This document shows, piece by piece, positions 1 to 12,598 of a DNA stretch of 64,000 nt. The notes under the pieces were generated by a model that saw only the letters and a program-made list of their open reading frames with translations, made no database searches and was not told where the DNA came from. Every line of letters starts with the position of its first letter. Position 1 is the first letter of the stretch. Origin of the DNA: UBA7672 sp963738625 (lineage in GTDB: Bacteria > Pseudomonadota > Alphaproteobacteria > Caulobacterales > Hyphomonadaceae); NCBI GenBank assembly GCA_963738625.1, contig CAVTXH010000002.1, positions 186,001-250,000 on the forward strand, in the 5' to 3' direction. The position numbers were made by a program, and so were the translations under genes.

Positions 1-3846
<3,846 letters not shown>

Positions 3847-4234
3847 TCGTACTTAGCCTGTCGAAAACCTGTCGTCGAAAAAAGCGCGTAGCAGGAAGGC
3901 GCAGGGCTGCCTAGCGATGGCGTGGCCGGCGCGTGGGGTATCGCGTGGAGCCGCCTCTCGTGCTGGCGCCGTTGACGGGCAGCTGCTTGCCGGTTCGGAA
4001 GCTGAATCTGCAATCAAACCGCATGAGGCTGCTGCACCAACCAAAGCCGTGCCTCCCCGGCGGCCTGAGGCGAAAAATTTTCTCAGGGCTCAAAGCTGTC
4101 GCCGGACCGGCGCTACGAAGCCGGCCTGAGGCGTCCCGGGAGCTGTTTCGCGTCGTTTGGCGTCTTGCTGGCCCGCGGCTTTGGAGAAGCGCCGGTTTAA
4201 TCCTAGATAGCACGCAGCATCACTGGAGACTCGC
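3847..4234. other. Intergenic region between gltB and the DsbA-like gene
   Basis: About 390 bp between the divergent starts of gltB and the downstream oxidoreductase. Short open frames exist in several frames but none has a good ribosome site or a recognisable product. The stretch should hold promoters for both divergent genes; I could not identify convincing promoter boxes. Confidence 0.5.
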
Positions 4235-4900
4235 ATGGGCGTACCGCTTCGCATCGACTTCGTGTCCGATGTCGCCTGTCCGTGGTGCGTCATCGGCCTG
4301 AGGTCCCTGATGAAGGCGATCGAGGCCGTAGGCGACAAGGTCGACGCCGACATCCACTTCCAGCCTTTCGAGCTGAATCCCAGCATGCCGGCGGAAGGCG
4401 AAAACACGTTCGAGCATGTGCAAAAGAAGTATGGCTCGACGCAGGAGAAATCCGCCGCCGCCCGCCAGGCCATGAAGGAGAGCGGCGATGCGCTGGGCTT
4501 CACTTTCAACTACGGACCGCAGAGCCGGATCTGGAACACGTTCGATGCGCACCGGCTGCTGCACTGGGCGGCGCGCGAGGGCAAGCAGCTCGAACTGAAG
4601 GAGGCCCTGTTCAAGGCCAACTTCACCGACCAGCTATCGACGAGCGACCACGAAGTGCTGATCGGCGCAGCGAAAACAGCAGGCCTCGATGCGCGGCGGG
4701 CGCGTCAGATGCTGGTCGGCGGCGAATTCGCCGACGAAGTCAGGAGGGACGAGGCGCTGTGGCGCAATCGCGGCATCCAGGCCGTGCCGTCGGTCATCTT
4801 CAACCAGCGCTGGATGATCCAGGGCGGCCAGCCGCCCCGCGTGTTCGAGCAGGCGATCCGTCAGATCATCGACGGCACGGCGACCGAGGCCCGTCCCTAG
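4235..4900 (+). CDS. DsbA-family (FrnE-like) thiol oxidoreductase
   Basis: A 221-residue protein of the DsbA/FrnE/2-hydroxychromene-2-carboxylate isomerase branch of the thioredoxin fold. The redox motif CPWC lies at residues 15-18 straight after the first beta strand (RIDFVSDVACPWC), and the conserved cis-proline is near residue 185 (QAVPSVIF). There is no signal peptide, so it should act in the cytoplasm, as FrnE does. GGAGA precedes the ATG at a good distance. It converges on the lysozyme-like gene with two bases between the stop codons. The substrate is unknown; FrnE-like proteins are linked to oxidative-stress defence or to dithiol chemistry in some bacteria. Confidence 0.88.
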   Translation: MGVPLRIDFVSDVACPWCVIGLRSLMKAIEAVGDKVDADIHFQPFELNPSMPAEGENTFEHVQKKYGSTQEKSAAARQAMKESGDALGFTFNYGPQSRIWNTFDAHRLLHWAAREGKQLELKEALFKANFTDQLSTSDHEVLIGAAKTAGLDARRARQMLVGGEFADEVRRDEALWRNRGIQAVPSVIFNQRWMIQGGQPPRVFEQAIRQIIDGTATEARP

Positions 4901-4902
4901 TT

Positions 4903-5577
4903 TCAGGGCGTCAGGAACAGCGTGCGTTCGCGGGCGCGGCGGTTGGCGAGCGCTTTCATCACCACGCCGTTCATCCGGTTCCACAGGAGGAAAGCGTTCG
5001 CGGCGCCTATGCGGTCGTGCTCATTGATGCGCTTCACGATGGATGAGCCGCGCGTCTTGCCGCTGCCGACATTGTAGCAGAACGCCACCATCGCGCTGAA
5101 CTCGTTGAGCGTGACCGGGATGGAGACGTAGCGCTCGATCGCGCCCTCGCACCAGGCGAGGTCCGCGACGAGGAAGGCTTCGGCTTCTTCCTCTGTGATC
5201 TCGTCCTCCTCGCCCTCCAGCATCAGGTGGCCGTAGCCGATCTGCCAATAGCCGCCGAGCTCGTAGGCCTTGAGCTGCAGCGTCTCCTCTTCCTTGATGA
5301 TCTGAACGGCCGTGTGGTTGGTGTTGTATTCCGCCGGCATCCGGAAGGCGCGGACCGCCTTCTCGACCGCCGGGATCGGCGCGGAGAGCGGCACGGTGGG
5401 GATACCGTTGATGACCGGAATCGAAGCCGCTTCGACATCAGGGATCGCAGCAAGGATCGGAGCAGAAATCAGGGCTATGGGCGCTGCAGGCGCTTCGGCC
5501 TCGGACGCGCGGCCGCACGCGGCGGCGAGAACAGCGACAACAGACAGGCAGGCCACGGACGCGATGATCTTCGTCAC
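4903..5577 (-). CDS. GH24 (phage-lysozyme-like) secreted muramidase-like protein
   Basis: A 224-residue protein with an N-terminal export signal ending in LAAAC (weak lipobox), a linker of about 70 residues rich in Ala/Ile/Pro, then a T4-lysozyme-type domain. Family landmarks are KEEETLQLKAY, the IGYGH box, a helix with ITEEEAEAFL, and LNEFSAMVAFCYNVGSG. I choose the GTG at 5577 because GGGAGA lies six bases upstream and the signal peptide begins there; a longer ATG form from 5685 would overlap the neighbour's terminator. The Glu of the catalytic triad is present, but the usual Asp and Thr of the Glu-Asp-Thr triad read Glu (or a gap) and Gln, so activity is uncertain. Probable role: peptidoglycan remodelling or binding in the periplasm. 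Confidence 0.82.
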   Translation of the reverse strand: MTKIIASVACLSVVAVLAAACGRASEAEAPAAPIALISAPILAAIPDVEAASIPVINGIPTVPLSAPIPAVEKAVRAFRMPAEYNTNHTAVQIIKEEETLQLKAYELGGYWQIGYGHLMLEGEEDEITEEEAEAFLVADLAWCEGAIERYVSIPVTLNEFSAMVAFCYNVGSGKTRGSSIVKRINEHDRIGAANAFLLWNRMNGVVMKALANRRARERTLFLTP

Positions 5578-5673
5578 GAGACGTCTCCCACTACCCCCGT
5601 GCGTGGCGGAACTGAACCCGAGGGAAGGGGAAAGTAAAGCTGGCCGCGGCAGGCCTTCTGCATGTCCGGCGCG

Positions 5674-5711
5674 TGCAAAATACAAACGGCCCGCTCGTGG
5701 GAGCGGGCCGT
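5674..5711 (-). terminator. Rho-independent terminator of the SRPBCC gene
   Basis: A perfect 11-bp stem (5686-5696 with 5701-5711) and a 4-nt loop; read on the minus strand it is followed by TTTGTATTTT. It lies 26 bp beyond the stop codon of the SRPBCC gene. Confidence 0.85.
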
Positions 5712-5736
5712 TGCAGATGTGAGATGAACCGAAGGA

Positions 5737-6276
5737 TCAGCCTTCGGCGAGTTTCTTCATGTTGGCCAGCGCGCCTTCGAATTGCTTGCGGCGGTTGGCG
5801 ACGTCGGTGTCCTTGGCGGCCTGGTCGGCCTTGTCCGAGACGTCGAGCATCAGCGTGTAGACGAGCTTGGACGTCTTGGCGTCGACAGCCTTCGCCTCGA
5901 GGAAGCCGTGATAAAGATTGTACCACTTACCCTCGACGGCGGGCTGGGTGTAGCCGTAGCTGAGGTCCGTCTTGGCGGTGAGGACTTCGGTAATGCGGCC
6001 GGCGATGACACGAACCGTGCCGACGCCGCCAGTGCCAGACTTGATCTCGCACGGGATATTGCCCGCGGGCGAGATCCACTTGCTGATGTCGCAGTAGCCG
6101 CCGATCTTGGCCCACACTTCGGCAGCAGGCTTGTTGACGGTGATCTCCATCGGGATCGCGACATACTCGGCAGGCTTGGCGGCCGCGGCCGTTGGCGCCG
6201 GTGTCTGAGCAGTCGCGCCGGCAGCGGCAATGAGCGCAAAGGCGCCAGCGCCGACAAGTTTCGCAATCAGGGTCAT
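5737..6276 (-). CDS. Exported SRPBCC (START/Bet v1-like) family protein
   Basis: About 179 residues: a signal peptide (MTLIAKLVGAGAFALIAAAG, cleavage near ATAQ) followed by a polyketide-cyclase/dehydrase-type SRPBCC domain. Its opening is typical (ITVNKPAAEVWAKIGGYCDISKW) and it closes with the long C-terminal helix. These domains bind hydrophobic ligands in a deep pocket; the ligand here is unknown. The ATG at 6276 is chosen because GGAGGAGA stands just upstream and the signal peptide starts there; an in-frame GTG six codons earlier would bury the ribosome site in the coding region. It is a single-gene unit ending in a strong terminator. Confidence 0.85.
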   Translation of the reverse strand: MTLIAKLVGAGAFALIAAAGATAQTPAPTAAAAKPAEYVAIPMEITVNKPAAEVWAKIGGYCDISKWISPAGNIPCEIKSGTGGVGTVRVIAGRITEVLTAKTDLSYGYTQPAVEGKWYNLYHGFLEAKAVDAKTSKLVYTLMLDVSDKADQAAKDTDVANRRKQFEGALANMKKLAEG

Positions 6277-6429
6277 AGGGCGTATCTCCTCCACTTCCGC
6301 TTCGAGCGCGGTTGGGAGGAAATGAGCTGACGGACGCGGAAAGCGCCAGAGGATTCTTCAGCGGGAACAGTAACGAACGCGCCAGTAAAGCTGCGGACGT
6401 TGGGGAAGGCGAGCTTGTAGATCGTCAGA

Positions 6430-8052
6430 TCAGGCCGCTTCGGCTTCCGCCTTGGCCTCGCGGTTCGCGGCGAGTTGTTCTGGCGTCAGGCTGTGGACGC
6501 GGATGATCTCGGCGATCAGGTCGCGTTCGGCGAGCGGCTTGGACAGGTAGCTGTCCATGCCCATCCCCAGATAGCGCTCCTTGTCGCCGCTCATCGCGTC
6601 GGCGGCGAGGGCGATGACGGGAACGTTTTTCCACAGCTCGCTGCTGTCGCGGATGGTGCGGATGGTCTGCGCGCCATCCATCACCGGCATGTGCACATCG
6701 AGCAGGACGATGTCGAAAGTCTCGCGCTTCAGGGCGCTGAGCGCTTCGAGGCCGTTGGTCGCCTCGACGATGCGCATGTTGAACGGGCGCAGGAACAGCG
6801 AGGCGACCTGGCGGTTGATCGGGTGATCGTCGACCAGCAGCAGGCGCAGGTTCTGGTTCTTCAGCGTCGAGTGGGATTCCTCCTCGCTCATCGAGACGCC
6901 CTCATGGACAACGCGGTGCTGGGGCGCAGCTTCGCCCGCAAGGAAGGAGAAGGTGAATTCGGAGCCGCGGCCCCGTTCGGATTTCACATGGGCCTCGCCG
7001 CCCATCAGCTCGGCGAGGCGGCGCGTGATCGACAGGCCGAGGCCGGTGCCGCCAAACTCGCGCGAGGTCGAGTCATCCGCCTGCACGAACGGATGGAATA
7101 GGCGCGAGGCGGTTTCCTCGTCCATGCCGACGCCGGTGTCGGAGACGCGCACCTTCACAAGATACTGGCCGTCGGCCTGCTTGCGCGCAGTGACGAACAC
7201 CTCGACGCGGCCCTGATGCGTGAACTTGATGGCGTTCGAGATAAGGTTCGAGACGCACTGGCGCACGCGCATGGCGTCAAAGTTGAGAACCTGCGGAAGG
7301 TCCGCATCGAGCGAGAGATAGAATTCGAGGCCGGCTTCCTCGGCCTTCGGCTTCCACAGGCGATGCAGGCGGCGCAGCGTGTGGGTAAGGTCGGTGTCGG
7401 CCTTCACGATGGCGATCTTGTCGGCTTCGATCTTGGAGAGGTCCAGCACATCGTTGAGCAGGGACATTAGGTTGCGGCCTGAGTCGAGAATGGTGGCGAC
7501 CTGTTCCTTCTGCTCCTCCTTGAGGTCGCCCATCTCGAGCACCTGGGCCATGCCGAGAATGCCGCTCAGCGGCGTGCGGATCTCGTGACTCATGTTGGCG
7601 AGGAAGGCGGATTTGGCGTTGGAGGCGGCGATCGCGGCCTCTTGCGCTTTCTTCAGGTCCTTCTCGCGCTGGCGCAGTTCGGTGACGTCGACCGAGATGG
7701 CGACCTTCCGGCCGTCGGACATCGGGCGATAGGTGATCTGGATGATCCTATTGTCCGGCGTTTTCACCTCGTAGGTCTGGCTGGTCTCGGTATAGCTGGT
7801 GAACTTTTCGACTTGCTGCTCGATCTGTTCTTCCGTGAAATCGGGCCGCGATGAACGGATCGAATGCTGCATCGCCTCGCGATAGGTCTTGGCCCCGTTG
7901 GCGAACGCCGCATAGAGGTGGGGGAAACGCTTCTCGGACAGCAGATTGTGCAGCAGCGGCCGTCCGCTGCTGTCGAAGATCGTGATGCCATCGGAGAGAT
8001 TCTCGATGGCTTCCGTGAAAACAGGATCGATGTTGAGATCGGTTGGCGCCAT
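6430..8052 (-). CDS. Hybrid sensor histidine kinase / response regulator
   Basis: A 540-residue soluble kinase. Order: PAS-like sensor with a PAC-like end (about 10-125), a coiled-coil linker, HisKA dimerisation helices with phospho-acceptor His156 in SHEIRTPL, HATPase_c domain with N box (NLISNAIKF), G1 box DTGVG and G2 box GTGLGL, then a receiver domain with acidic pair DD, phospho-acceptor Asp452 in LLDVHMPVMDG and the Lys of SKPL. No membrane segment, so it senses a cytoplasmic cue or partner. Start 8052 is preceded by a GAAGGGCGAG ribosome site; an upstream in-frame ATG at 8139 gives a low-complexity extension and is less likely. No Hpt or output regulator is adjacent, so it probably feeds an orphan phosphorelay. 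Confidence 0.92.
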   Translation of the reverse strand: MAPTDLNIDPVFTEAIENLSDGITIFDSSGRPLLHNLLSEKRFPHLYAAFANGAKTYREAMQHSIRSSRPDFTEEQIEQQVEKFTSYTETSQTYEVKTPDNRIIQITYRPMSDGRKVAISVDVTELRQREKDLKKAQEAAIAASNAKSAFLANMSHEIRTPLSGILGMAQVLEMGDLKEEQKEQVATILDSGRNLMSLLNDVLDLSKIEADKIAIVKADTDLTHTLRRLHRLWKPKAEEAGLEFYLSLDADLPQVLNFDAMRVRQCVSNLISNAIKFTHQGRVEVFVTARKQADGQYLVKVRVSDTGVGMDEETASRLFHPFVQADDSTSREFGGTGLGLSITRRLAELMGGEAHVKSERGRGSEFTFSFLAGEAAPQHRVVHEGVSMSEEESHSTLKNQNLRLLLVDDHPINRQVASLFLRPFNMRIVEATNGLEALSALKRETFDIVLLDVHMPVMDGAQTIRTIRDSSELWKNVPVIALAADAMSGDKERYLGMGMDSYLSKPLAERDLIAEIIRVHSLTPEQLAANREAKAEAEAA

Positions 8053-8335
8053 GACGTTCTCGCCCTTCCCCCCGGTTGGCGTTTCGCGCAGTCCGGATCC
8101 GCGCCAGTTCGCCGCCTCCCTTCCTGGAAGCGGCCGCAAGCGCGATTTCCTGCGGGCGATTTTCGCCGGCTATCCCTAAAAAAAGACTGGGCGATGGACG
8201 AGAATCGGCCGGGAAACCCCCGATTTTTTTTGGCCGCCAACCTTTGCCTATGACCGGATGCGCGAAGTTCGACCGGCGCCAGCGGCGATACCGGACGGTA
8301 CGGGTTCGTGGGTCAGGGCCGCACAATTGAAAAGA

Positions 8336-8409
8336 TGGAGCGGGTAGAGGGAATCGAACCCTCGTATTCAGCTTGGAAGGCTGCTGCTCTACCATTGAGC
8401 TATACCCGC
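8336..8409 (-). tRNA. tRNA-Gly (anticodon TCC)
   Basis: Reading the minus strand from 8409: acceptor GCGGGTA pairs with TACCCGC; D-arm TAGCTCAATGGTAGAGC; anticodon loop CCTTCCAAG gives TCC; the T-loop reads GTTCGATTCC. The discriminator base is followed by a genome-encoded CCA (8336-8338). A TTTT run lies just beyond. No sign of an integrated element at this copy. Confidence 0.96.
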
Positions 8410-8449
8410 AGAGCGCACCGCGGTTACGCGAAACCGGTCCGAAAGTCCA

Positions 8450-9121
8450 TCACGATAAGCCGTCCAGGTCCTTGCGGATCGCGGCGAAGACCGAGTGGAA
8501 CATCTCGGTCGTGAGCCGGCCGGTGTTCGTGTTGTAGCGGCTGCAGTGATAGCTGTCGTGAAGGATGACCGGGCCGTGCGGGCCGCTCAGCACATAGCGG
8601 CGGTTGTGGCCGAAGGCCGAGGCGGCGGGGCGGGCGTCGAGCGCGCGGACGGCGCTGTCATGCGCGATGCGGCCGAGGGCCAGCACCACTTTCAGGTTCG
8701 GAAGCTGCCTGATCCGCGAGATCAGGAACTGGCGGCATTCGACGATCTCCGCCCCGGTCGGCTTGTTCTCCGGCGGAACGCAGCGGACGGCGTTAGAGAT
8801 CAGCGCATCCTTCAGCTGCACGCCGTCGTCGGAGTGTGAGGCATAGACTCCCGTGCAGAGGCCGTACTTCGCCAGCGTCGAATAGAGCAGGTCGCCGGCA
8901 TAGTCGCCCGTGAAGGGCCGTCCGGTGCGATTGGCCCCCTGCAGGCCGGGGGCGAGGCCGACGATCAGGAGGCGCCCCGACACGTCGCCGAAGGACGGGA
9001 CGGGTGCGTTGAACCAGTCGGGATGGGCGCGCTTATTCGCTGTTCGGAAATCGAAGAGGCGGGGGCAGAGGGGGCAATCGAGCGGCGCTTCAGGCGGCGC
9101 TGCTAAATTCCTCTTCGGCAT
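8450..9121 (-). CDS. Family-5 (UDGb-like) uracil-DNA glycosylase
   Basis: A 223-residue base-excision repair enzyme that removes uracil (family 5 can also remove other deaminated bases). Motif 1 reads GLAPGLQGANRTGRPFTGD, characteristic of family 5 rather than Ung or family 4. Motif 2 is near the C-terminus: HDSYHCSRYNTNTGRLT. Cysteines (CPLCPRL at about residues 17-20, plus later ones) fit an iron-sulfur cluster. The ATG at 9121 overlaps the stop codon of the upstream NYN gene by one base (TGATG), so the two are translationally coupled. Regulation is not evident. Confidence 0.9.
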   Translation of the reverse strand: MPKRNLAAPPEAPLDCPLCPRLFDFRTANKRAHPDWFNAPVPSFGDVSGRLLIVGLAPGLQGANRTGRPFTGDYAGDLLYSTLAKYGLCTGVYASHSDDGVQLKDALISNAVRCVPPENKPTGAEIVECRQFLISRIRQLPNLKVVLALGRIAHDSAVRALDARPAASAFGHNRRYVLSGPHGPVILHDSYHCSRYNTNTGRLTTEMFHSVFAAIRKDLDGLS

Positions 9122-9726
9122 CAGTCCTCCTCTTCGTCGTCCTCGTAGCCGGTATTCGGCCGGTCGCCGGCAGCGGCCGCCGCCAGTTGCCGGGTGCGGG
9201 GCGGACGCCCTACCAGCTCGGCCAGGTCGGCGAGCTCGATAAAGGTGTCGGCCGCGCGGCGCAACTCGTCCGCGATCATCGGCGGCGACGTCTTCACGCT
9301 GGAGACCACCGACACCCGGACGCCCCTTTCCTGCACCGCCTCGACCAGCCGGGTCAAATCCCCATCGCCCGAGAACAGCACGACATGGTCCATGTGCGGG
9401 GTGAGGTTCAGCATGTCGACGGCGATCTCGACATCCATGTCGCCCTTGATGCGGCGGCGGCCGGTGGAAACGGTGAACTCCTTGGCGGGTTTGGTCACCA
9501 CCTTGAAGCCGTTGTACTGCAGCCAGTCGACCAGCGGCCGGATAGGGGAATAGTCCTCGTTCTCGATCAGGGCCGTATAATAATAGGCCCGGACCAGCTG
9601 GCTCCGGCGGCGGAATTCTTCCAGAAGCTTCCGGCAATCAACCTCGACCCCCAGGGTCTTGCCGGCCGAGTAGAGGTTCGCCCCGTCGATGAAAAGAGCC
9701 AGGCGTTCGGTCTTGTAGAATGCCAT
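9121..9726 (-). CDS. NYN-domain (LabA/DUF88-like) putative ribonuclease
   Basis: A 201-residue protein of the PIN-like NYN superfamily. The metal-binding acidic residues are visible in LALFIDGANLYS near the N-terminus, in KGDMDVEIAVDML mid-protein and in LFSGDGDLTRLVE. The C-terminus is acidic (EDDEEED). The start at 9726 is chosen because the conserved first strand begins ten residues in; the upstream in-frame extension is Arg/Gly rich and not conserved in style. It is co-transcribed and coupled to the uracil-DNA glycosylase and diverges from rpoZ. LabA-type proteins are usually annotated as RNA-processing nucleases; the substrate is unknown. Confidence 0.87.
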   Translation of the reverse strand: MAFYKTERLALFIDGANLYSAGKTLGVEVDCRKLLEEFRRRSQLVRAYYYTALIENEDYSPIRPLVDWLQYNGFKVVTKPAKEFTVSTGRRRIKGDMDVEIAVDMLNLTPHMDHVVLFSGDGDLTRLVEAVQERGVRVSVVSSVKTSPPMIADELRRAADTFIELADLAELVGRPPRTRQLAAAAAGDRPNTGYEDDEEED

Positions 9727-9955
9727 TGGTCCGGTCTCTCGAGCTTTCTTGACCGGCCGGAGGGGTCCCCGGCAGGTCCCTTTATCTCCCTGTGGGATCG
9801 ATATTGACCGGCGCCCAGGCGCGGCAATGGCCCTCAAACGCCGGCGAATGGGCCGTTTCCGGCCGGGTCCCGAGGCTGAAAGCAGGGTAACGCACGCTTA
9901 TGTTGCGGGAGCGAAGATGTTCCTGTAGTCAGGTCGTTTCCAAGGAGACTCCCGA

Positions 9956-10306
9956 ATGGCCCGCGTGACGGTTGAAGACTGCGTGGAAAAGGTGCCGAAC
10001 CGGTTCCAGCTGGTGCTTCTGGCTGCGCATCGCGCCCGGGTCATCCGCCAGGGCTCGCCGATCACTATCGACCGCGACAACGACAAGGACCCGGTTGTGG
10101 CCCTGCGCGAAATCGCGGACGAAACCGTCGATCTCGAAACCATTCGCGACAGCCTCGTGGCCGAGCTGCAGGAAGTCCGCCCGAACGAGGAAGCCGAGCG
10201 CGAAGCCGACAAGAAGGCGCTCGTCGCCGCCCCTGCCTCGTCGGAAGAAGAAGTTCTCAAGGCTTATCAGGTGGAGCTGGAGTCGGCGCGCGAAGAGCGC
10301 TTTTGA
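9956..10306 (+). CDS. rpoZ: RNA polymerase omega subunit
   Basis: A 116-residue protein beginning MARVTVEDCVEKVPNRFQLV, the classic omega N-terminus, followed by AAHRAR and the region that folds around the beta' C-terminus. It assists RNA polymerase assembly and, in proteobacteria, forms part of a ppGpp site, which fits its position directly before the ppGpp synthetase/hydrolase gene rsh. AGGAGA precedes the start. The C-terminal tail after residue 80 is acidic and longer than in E. coli, as is common in alphaproteobacteria. Confidence 0.95.
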   Translation: MARVTVEDCVEKVPNRFQLVLLAAHRARVIRQGSPITIDRDNDKDPVVALREIADETVDLETIRDSLVAELQEVRPNEEAEREADKKALVAAPASSEEEVLKAYQVELESAREERF

Positions 10307-10316
10307 GGTTTAGCTG

Positions 10317-12548
10317 ATGGGCCAATCGAATGTGGCCCCCTTCAAGAAGACCGAGAAGCCCGCAGCGGCCAAACCCCGCGCGCGGGCTTTTCTGCGTCAG
10401 TATGAGCTCATCGAGAAGGTAAAGGCCTACCAGCCCGACGCCGACGAGAAAGCCATCGACGCCGCCTACGTGTTCGCCGTCATGAAGCACGGCCAGCAGA
10501 TGCGCCATTCCGGCGACCCGTACTTCGCGCACCCTGTGGCGGTCGCCGGCCTCCTCACCGACCTGAAGCTCGACCAGTCGACGATCATCGCCGGCCTGCT
10601 GCACGACGTGGTCGAGGACTGCGACGTCAAGCGCGAGGAAATCGAGAAGCTGTTCGGCGTGGAAGTGGCCGACCTCGTCGATGGCGTCACTAAGCTGCCC
10701 AAGGTCAGCGGCAGCAACACGCCGCGCCTGCTGGTCCAGGCCGAGAACTTCCAGAAATTCATTCTCGCGACCACGAAGGACATCCGCGTTCTCCTCGTGA
10801 AGCTGGCCGATCGCCTGCACAACATGCGCACGATCGAGTTCATGCCGACGGAAGAAGCTAAGCAGCGCGTCTCGCGCGAGACGCTGGAGATATACGCGCC
10901 TCTCGCGCGCCGGGTCGGCCTGTCGATCTTCGCCGGCGAACTTGAGGACCTGGCGTTCAAGGTGGTGAATCCCGACGCGTTCGACGCCATCGTCAAGCGG
11001 CTCGAAGAACTGGTGTCGGACGACACATCGGTTCTCGACCGCATCCGCTCCGACATCGAGACGGTGATGCTGGCGCGCGGCGTGCACGGCAATCTCGAGG
11101 GGCGGATGAAGCGACCCTACTCGATCTGGCGCAAGCTCGAGACCAAGTCGATCTCGTTCAAGGACCTCGGCGACGTCTTCGCCTATCGCCTGATCGTCGG
11201 CTCGCCGGAGGAATGCTACAGCGCTCTCGGGGCAGCTCATCAGCAATGGGCGGCGCTGTCGGAGCGGTTCAAGGACTACATCTCCGTTCCGAAACCCAAC
11301 GGCTACCGCTCGCTCCACACCACCTTCCTCGGGCCGGGCAACCGCCGCGTCGAGCTGCAGATCCGCACCCGGGAAATGGAAGCCATCGCCGAGCGCGGCG
11401 TGGCGGCGCACTGGAAATATAAGAACGAACAGTATGGTTTCGACGCCGAAGCCGCGCGCGAAAGCGGTCTCGATGCGGAGGCCGAACTGACGGCGTTCGC
11501 CGACATGCTGAAGCATGGCGCCGAGCCCGAGGAATTCCTCGAACACGCCAAGCTGCAGATGTACCGCGACAGCGTGTTCGTGTTCACGCCCAAGGGTCAG
11601 CTGGTGAAGCTGCCGTCCGGCTCGACGCCGCTGGACTTCGCCTACGCCGTCCACACCGAGATCGGCGACACCACCATCGGCGCCCGGATCAACGGGCAGG
11701 AACGCCCGCTGCGCACCGTGCTGGAGAACGGCGACCGCGTGGAAATCCTGCGCGGATCGAAGCCCGCCGCCCAGCCGCACTGGGAAAGCCTCGCCGTCAC
11801 GGGCCGCGCCCGCTCCGCCATCCGCCGCCTGACGCGTTCGGCGGAGCGCGGCGAGTTCATCGCCATCGGCGAGCGGCTGATCGAGCACGCCCTGCGCCGC
11901 ATCGGTCTCGAGCCGGCGGAGGTCGATCAGGCCGAAATGGCCGACCGCGCCGGCTTCGAGAAGGTGGAGGCGCTGGCCGAAGCCATCGGCCGCGGCCGGA
12001 TGTCGACGGCGGACATGCTGGCGAAAGCCTTCCCCGGCCTCGAAGACCCGGGCCGGCAGACCAGCGGCTCGCCCGACGGCGACCCCGCGCCAAGCCTGAT
12101 CGCCGGCGGCGAACTGACCGCGGGCGTGACCATGCACCTCGCCGAATGCTGCTCGCCCCTGCCGGGCGACAGGATCGTCGGCGTGCTGATCCCCGAGCGC
12201 GGCATAGAGGTTCACGTCATCGACTGCGCCAGGCTGGCCGAATACGAAAACCAGGCCGACCGCTGGATCGACCTGCGCTGGAAGCCCAGGGAGTCCGACA
12301 CCGACGTGAAGGCCGTCGGTCGCATCCACGTCACCACCGCTAACCGCCGCGGGGCGCTGGCCCTGCTGGCCAAGACCGTGTCCGACGCCCAGGGCAACAT
12401 CATCAACGTCAAGACCCTGAAACGCTCGCCCGACTTCTTCGACTTCGAGTTCGACGTGGAGGTCGAGGACAACCGCCGCCTGACGCAGATCGTGGCGGCG
12501 CTGAGGGCGCTGGCGGTGGTGGATTCGGCAGAGCGGATCAAAGGCTAG
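10317..12548 (+). CDS. rsh: Bifunctional (p)ppGpp synthetase/hydrolase, RelA/SpoT family
   Basis: A 743-residue stringent-response enzyme. HD hydrolase domain with AVMKHGQQMRHSGDPYFAHP and the HD/ED motif GLLHDVVEDC (about 60-190); synthetase domain with FKDLGDVFAYRLIV and KPNGYRSLHT (about 240-360); TGS domain (VFVFTPKGQLVKLPSGSTPL); zinc-finger region with CCSPLPGD; C-terminal ACT domain. Alphaproteobacteria usually have this one long enzyme, called SpoT or Rsh. It starts 10 bp after rpoZ. The first 25 residues before LRQYELIEKV extend beyond the usual N-terminus and the DNA encoding them contains a terminator-like hairpin, so a later start or attenuation is possible. Confidence 0.94.
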   Translation: MGQSNVAPFKKTEKPAAAKPRARAFLRQYELIEKVKAYQPDADEKAIDAAYVFAVMKHGQQMRHSGDPYFAHPVAVAGLLTDLKLDQSTIIAGLLHDVVEDCDVKREEIEKLFGVEVADLVDGVTKLPKVSGSNTPRLLVQAENFQKFILATTKDIRVLLVKLADRLHNMRTIEFMPTEEAKQRVSRETLEIYAPLARRVGLSIFAGELEDLAFKVVNPDAFDAIVKRLEELVSDDTSVLDRIRSDIETVMLARGVHGNLEGRMKRPYSIWRKLETKSISFKDLGDVFAYRLIVGSPEECYSALGAAHQQWAALSERFKDYISVPKPNGYRSLHTTFLGPGNRRVELQIRTREMEAIAERGVAAHWKYKNEQYGFDAEAARESGLDAEAELTAFADMLKHGAEPEEFLEHAKLQMYRDSVFVFTPKGQLVKLPSGSTPLDFAYAVHTEIGDTTIGARINGQERPLRTVLENGDRVEILRGSKPAAQPHWESLAVTGRARSAIRRLTRSAERGEFIAIGERLIEHALRRIGLEPAEVDQAEMADRAGFEKVEALAEAIGRGRMSTADMLAKAFPGLEDPGRQTSGSPDGDPAPSLIAGGELTAGVTMHLAECCSPLPGDRIVGVLIPERGIEVHVIDCARLAEYENQADRWIDLRWKPRESDTDVKAVGRIHVTTANRRGALALLAKTVSDAQGNIINVKTLKRSPDFFDFEFDVEVEDNRRLTQIVAALRALAVVDSAERIKG
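10356..10391 (+). terminator. Terminator-like hairpin inside the 5' end of rsh
   Basis: AAGCCCGC at 10356-10363 pairs with GCGGGCTT at 10382-10389, followed by a TTTT run. It lies about 50 bp after rpoZ and within the annotated first codons of rsh. It could end rpoZ transcripts or attenuate rsh; the 18-nt loop weakens the call. Confidence 0.4.
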
Positions 12549-12563
12549 CCGAACGAGGGGGTA

Positions 12564-12598
12564 CCCCTCCCCCTTGTGGGGAGGGGCAGGGGTGGGGG
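12564..12598. repeat. GC-rich palindromic repeat, left copy
   Basis: CCCCTCCCCCTTGTGGGG and its continuation form a small hairpin followed by an AGGGGTGGGGG tail. An inverted, almost identical copy lies at 12999-13035, on the other side of the DUF559 remnant. Such C-run/G-run palindromes are dispersed in many alphaproteobacterial genomes. Confidence 0.8.
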
